A stretch of 34,828 nt of DNA. It comes from Bacillota bacterium (GTDB taxonomy: Bacteria; Bacillota; Sulfobacillia; Sulfobacillales; Sulfobacillaceae). The notes beneath the pieces were generated by a model that did no database searches, was not told the origin of the DNA, and worked only from the letters and a program-made list of their open reading frames with translations. Positions 31,734-34,828 of the stretch are shown piece by piece. The number at the start of each line of letters is the position of its first letter. The first letter of the stretch is position 1. The position numbers and the translations under genes were made by a program. The stretch is taken from contig JAIMAE010000016.1 in the NCBI GenBank assembly GCA_023512105.1, forward strand, positions 1 through 34,828. Reading direction: 5' to 3'.

Positions 31734-34181
31734 TCATCCGCCTGCTCCTTCCAGCTCTTTGGGCGGGTCGGCCGGGTCGTACACCAGCGGGGTCTCATTG
31801 GGGCCAAAGGTATCGAACACCACCAGGTAGTCCCGGGCCCGGGTCAGCGCCACGTAGAGCAGGCGCAGCCTCTCCGCCTCTTCTCGTCGCTGCTCCTCGG
31901 CCTCAAGCCAATCCCATCCCGCACTTTTTAACCCGCCAAGGTTCCAGGCCACCGCCCGCCCGTCCGGGGAGCGCAGCACCGGCGTCGCCCGCCTCCCTTC
32001 CCCGTGCCAATTGGCCACGATCACCAAGGGCCACTCCAGCCCCTTGGCCCGATGGACGGTGGACAAGGTGACCGCGTTCCCCCACTCTCCGACCTCGCCC
32101 TCTTCCTCCGGGTCCTGTTGGGCAACTTTGGTCAACAGCCACTGCGAAAATTCCCAGCTACCCCAGCGCCGCCCGCGCGTGCGCGCCAGTTCCCGCAGCT
32201 TCAACAGATTGGCCAGTCCTTGACGGTCCTCGGCCTCGCTGAGATACCGGGAGAGCCCGGTCGCCTCGTCCAAGGCGTCGAAGTAGTCGACCGCTTCGTA
32301 GCGGGCGACCTGTTGGTGCCACTCCCGCAACCGCTCGACCCACTCCTTGGCCGGCCCGCGCCCGCTGCCGAGCGGCGTGCTCTCCGCCAAATCTTGCGGG
32401 CTGAGCCCGACCCAGGGAGATGCCAGCCAGGCCGCCAGGTGCACCTGGTCCTCAGGGTCCAACACGGCGGCCAGAAAGGCGGCGAACCCGCGGACCTCGT
32501 CCCGCCGGAAGAACGAGGTCGACCCCAAGGCGGCCAGCGGCACCCCCTCGGCGGCAAAGGCCCGGCGAAAGTGAAACAGGCCGGTGCGGTTGGGGACGAT
32601 GACCGCGATGTCGGCGTAGGTGATCGGCCGCTCCAGCCCGCCCGCCCACACCGGCCAGGCGCCCTGGACCGCCTGCTGGGCCAACCGCGCAGCCCACCGC
32701 GCCTCGAGCTGGCGGCGTTGGTCGCGGTCGGCGCCAAGCTGGCCGCCGTAGACCTGCACCCGGGGAGGCAGCTGCTCGCCTTCCTGACGGCGCGAGGCCA
32801 GCAAGGGCATAAATTGCGGCCAATACGGCGGCGGCTCCTCGCCAGACGGCCAGCCCTGGAAGTGGCGGTTGACAAAATCCAAAATCGCGCCGTCAGAGCG
32901 GAAGTTCTGCACGATCTGCAGGGTTTGGCCACCCCCTGCGACCACCGCGTCGCGAACCCGGGCATAGGTCTCGACGTCGGCTCCCCGAAATCGGTAGATC
33001 GACTGTTTGGGGTCGCCGACGGCGAACAGCCTCCCGGGCACCCAGGGCGCCTCCTCGGTCGGTTCGACTTTGGCCAAGGCGTAAAGGATCTCGACTTGAA
33101 TCGGGTCGGTATCCTGGAACTCGTCGACCATGATGTGGCGCCACCGCTCCTGGATCCGGCCTCGAATCAGGGGGTATTCGAGGAGCAACCGGCGGGCTTC
33201 CCACAGGAGGTCGTCATAGGTCAGATACCCCGCCTGATGTCGCACCTTTCGCCAGTAGGGAAGAAAGTCGCCTTGCAGGACCTCGAGAAAACGGGCCAGC
33301 AAGCTGGTGGAAATCGTCTCTTGCCACCGCTTGAGGTCGGCAAAGAACGTCGCCAAAGCCACTTTTTGGGTTTTGAGCGCCGTCGCCGGCCTCCATCGCT
33401 TTTGGTTGCCCAGGAGTTTGGTCCGCAGGTGGCACTGGACCACCCGGCGCATCTTTTCCATCGGGGTGGGAAGCCGGCAGAAGTCTTCAACCCAGCTGGC
33501 CACCTCGCGCACCTGGGCCAAGCCAGGATCGTCGAGGGTGGTGGCCGCCTGTGCCGTTTGATGCAGCGCTTCCAGCCGCTGCCGCCACTGGTCCGCCCAC
33601 TCGGACAGATCCAGCGAGCCCGTTGGCGTGGATGGGGCCCCCGCTTCCCGCAAGGCCACCGCCAAGCGCGCGATCTCGTCCTCCCTGACGCCCAGCCGCA
33701 CCAGGTCTTGAATCACCAGCCGACTCGCAGGGGTGGCCGCCTCCTTCAACCAGCGGCGCCAACACTGGCTCCACAACCGTTCGCTGTCAAACCCGTCTAA
33801 GACCTCAAATGGCCATGGCAGGCCCAGAGGCAAGGCAAATTCGCTGACCAGTCGGTGGCAAAACCCATGGATGGTGGTGATGACCGCCCGTTCCATCTCT
33901 GCCAAGGCCCGGCGGGCCGCCCGGGCCCGGGACGGGTCACCGCCTTCGGCAACCTCAGTCAGTCGCGACTTCAGGCGGGCGCGAATCTCGAAAGCGGCTT
34001 TTTCCATGAAGGTGATGAGCACCAGGGCGTGGAGAGGAAGGTTGGCCTCCACCACCGCCCGCACCGCTCGCTCCACCAACAAGGTGGTCTTCCCGGTCCC
34101 AGCTCCCGCCTCCACCACCATGTTCACGTCAAAGCAACTCTGCGCCAGCTCTCGCGCCGCCTGGTCCTGGACTTCCGACAC
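31734..34181 (-). CDS. AddA-like UvrD/RecB superfamily 1 helicase without a nuclease domain
   Basis: Of 815 residues. Motifs in order: Walker A GAGTGKTT (26-33), Ia LITFMEKAAFE, II DEFQDTD (about 353-359), III GDPKQSIYRFRGAD, IV QNFRSDGAIL, V TLSTVHRAKGLEW, VI LLYVALTRARDYL. It acts as an ATP-driven 3'-5' DNA translocase in double-strand break processing. The chain ends about 30 residues after motif VI, while Bacillus AddA (about 1200 residues) continues into a PD-(D/E)xK nuclease; so nuclease activity would come from the neighbouring gene. Start is GTG 34181, 11 bases after the nuclease gene stops and behind GGGGGGAGG; longer frames would overlap that gene. UvrD-like naming is an alternative. 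Confidence 0.9.
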   Translation of the reverse strand: MSEVQDQAARELAQSCFDVNMVVEAGAGTGKTTLLVERAVRAVVEANLPLHALVLITFMEKAAFEIRARLKSRLTEVAEGGDPSRARAARRALAEMERAVITTIHGFCHRLVSEFALPLGLPWPFEVLDGFDSERLWSQCWRRWLKEAATPASRLVIQDLVRLGVREDEIARLAVALREAGAPSTPTGSLDLSEWADQWRQRLEALHQTAQAATTLDDPGLAQVREVASWVEDFCRLPTPMEKMRRVVQCHLRTKLLGNQKRWRPATALKTQKVALATFFADLKRWQETISTSLLARFLEVLQGDFLPYWRKVRHQAGYLTYDDLLWEARRLLLEYPLIRGRIQERWRHIMVDEFQDTDPIQVEILYALAKVEPTEEAPWVPGRLFAVGDPKQSIYRFRGADVETYARVRDAVVAGGGQTLQIVQNFRSDGAILDFVNRHFQGWPSGEEPPPYWPQFMPLLASRRQEGEQLPPRVQVYGGQLGADRDQRRQLEARWAARLAQQAVQGAWPVWAGGLERPITYADIAVIVPNRTGLFHFRRAFAAEGVPLAALGSTSFFRRDEVRGFAAFLAAVLDPEDQVHLAAWLASPWVGLSPQDLAESTPLGSGRGPAKEWVERLREWHQQVARYEAVDYFDALDEATGLSRYLSEAEDRQGLANLLKLRELARTRGRRWGSWEFSQWLLTKVAQQDPEEEGEVGEWGNAVTLSTVHRAKGLEWPLVIVANWHGEGRRATPVLRSPDGRAVAWNLGGLKSAGWDWLEAEEQRREEAERLRLLYVALTRARDYLVVFDTFGPNETPLVYDPADPPKELEGAGG

Positions 34182-34192
34182 CCGCCTCCCCC

Positions 34193-34828
34193 CTATTCGT
34201 CCTCCCGGCCGGCGTCGGCCTGCCTCCATAACGCCACTTCCGGGAGGTGCTCCGCCCGGTCTCGCGCTTCCTCCCCCACCTCGGCCGGGCAGATGATGCG
34301 GTAGGTACAAGTACGGCACGGCTCTGGACGGCCGTGGGGGATCGGCCAGAATTTCCCTTCGGCGATCCACTGGCCCATGGTCTGGACGATCGGCTCCGGG
34401 TCGGGCCATTCGGCCTCAGGCCCCACGGCGTACGAGGCAAACCGCCGCCGGGCGTTTAACCCCATCACGCGAACCGCCACCGGCTCCCCCCGGTCGCGGA
34501 TGGCCAGTCGGTACAACGCCATCTGCAAATTGTCCGGGCCGACTTTAAGCGGATGGGAGAAGGCCCCAGTCTTAAAGTCGATCACCTCCAGGCTACCGTC
34601 GGCCAAACGGTCGACGCGGTCTAGCCGACCCTCCAGCGCCACCCCGCCCACGGCAAAGCGAAGTGTCTGTTCCCGGAGCACGCTTTGCCGCCCTGCGAGC
34701 TCTTTGCGGCTCCACCACAAGGCGTCGGCCACCTGCGAGGCCAAAGACTCTACTTCCCCCTCGACCATCACCGAAAGCGCGTCTGGAGGCGGCGGGCTGT
34801 CCGCCATCGCCTTTTCAATCGCGGTCAG
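34193..34828 (-). CDS. AddB/RecB-type PD-(D/E)xK nuclease, C-terminal part, 5' end beyond the window
   Basis: The frame is open to the window edge (LTAIEKAMADS...), so this is only the C-terminal third or less. GRLDRVDRL, then LEVIDFKTG give the PD-(D/E)xK acidic residues and lysine; QMALYRLAIR is the QxxxY motif. PCRTCTYRIICP is a C-x2-C-x5-C pattern that in AddB and Cas4 holds part of a 4Fe-4S cluster, the fourth cysteine lying outside the window. Its coupling to the helicase gene 11 bases downstream supports an AddAB-like DNA end-processing complex in which this protein supplies the nuclease. Confidence 0.82.
   Translation of the reverse strand: MTAIEKAMADSPPPPDALSVMVEGEVESLASQVADALWWSRKELAGRQSVLREQTLRFAVGGVALEGRLDRVDRLADGSLEVIDFKTGAFSHPLKVGPDNLQMALYRLAIRDRGEPVAVRVMGLNARRRFASYAVGPEAEWPDPEPIVQTMGQWIAEGKFWPIPHGRPEPCRTCTYRIICPAEVGEEARDRAEHLPEVALWRQADAGREDE

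Overview
The window reads as a GC-rich (roughly two-thirds G+C by eye) Gram-positive chromosome fragment, most like a thermophilic Firmicutes lineage of the Sulfobacillus/Thermaerobacter/Symbiobacterium kind. The reasons are strong purine-rich Shine-Dalgarno sites, frequent GTG and TTG starts, a YaaH/YdhD-like glycosidase of the spore-cortex type, a four-gene ribDE-ribBA-ribH operon, AddAB-like recombination genes, and a DUF763 protein of a family typical of thermophiles and archaea. The assignment is an inference; there is no rRNA marker here. I found no rRNA, tRNA, CRISPR array or intact mobile element.

Layout. Bases 1-760 carry the interior of an SBBP-repeat beta-propeller protein on the + strand. 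It stops abruptly inside the 3' end of a GH18 gene on the - strand, so this looks like a chimeric or rearranged join. From there to 12 kb everything is on the - strand: GH18, flavin reductase, an orphan molybdopterin hydroxylase large subunit, an APC permease, then a housekeeping run (dusB, greA, lysS, a conserved unknown, an SCP2-domain protein), preceded by a tryptophan-rich unknown. From 12.2 to 13.7 kb is a decayed, partly AT-richer island holding a broken serine-dehydrogenase-type proteinase gene and other remnants. Next come an enoyl-CoA hydratase and coaX (- strand), and DUF190 with moeA (+ strand).

From 17 to 21.3 kb (- strand) is a MacAB-like export operon (adaptor, ATPase, permease) whose adaptor has an exceptionally long Gln/Ala-rich hairpin. 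It diverges from the riboflavin operon ribD-ribE-ribBA-ribH (+ strand, 21.66-25.25 kb). The divergent region holds two good palindromes, a clear ribD promoter and a leader hairpin followed by a T run, but no recognisable FMN riboswitch.

The remainder is on the - strand. A tightly overlapping folate operon runs DUF763, folP, folB, then a FolK-BirA fusion. Upstream of it lies a probable operon starting with an AddB-like nuclease (cut by the window end), an AddA-like helicase without a nuclease domain, a haem-oxygenase-like protein with an N-terminal zinc-finger motif, a small zinc-ribbon-like protein, and a membrane-anchored propeller-like protein.

The most striking observation is the small zinc-ribbon-like gene at 30459-30743. 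It has an excellent ribosome site and sensible coding sequence throughout, but two in-frame TGA codons at codons 27 and 30, where a C-C-x-x-C metal-binding motif would be expected (the sequence reads C-TGA-x-x-TGA). Neighbouring genes use TGA as an ordinary stop, so this suggests local recoding (selenocysteine, or cysteine by a UGA-reading tRNA) or, less attractively, a pseudogene.
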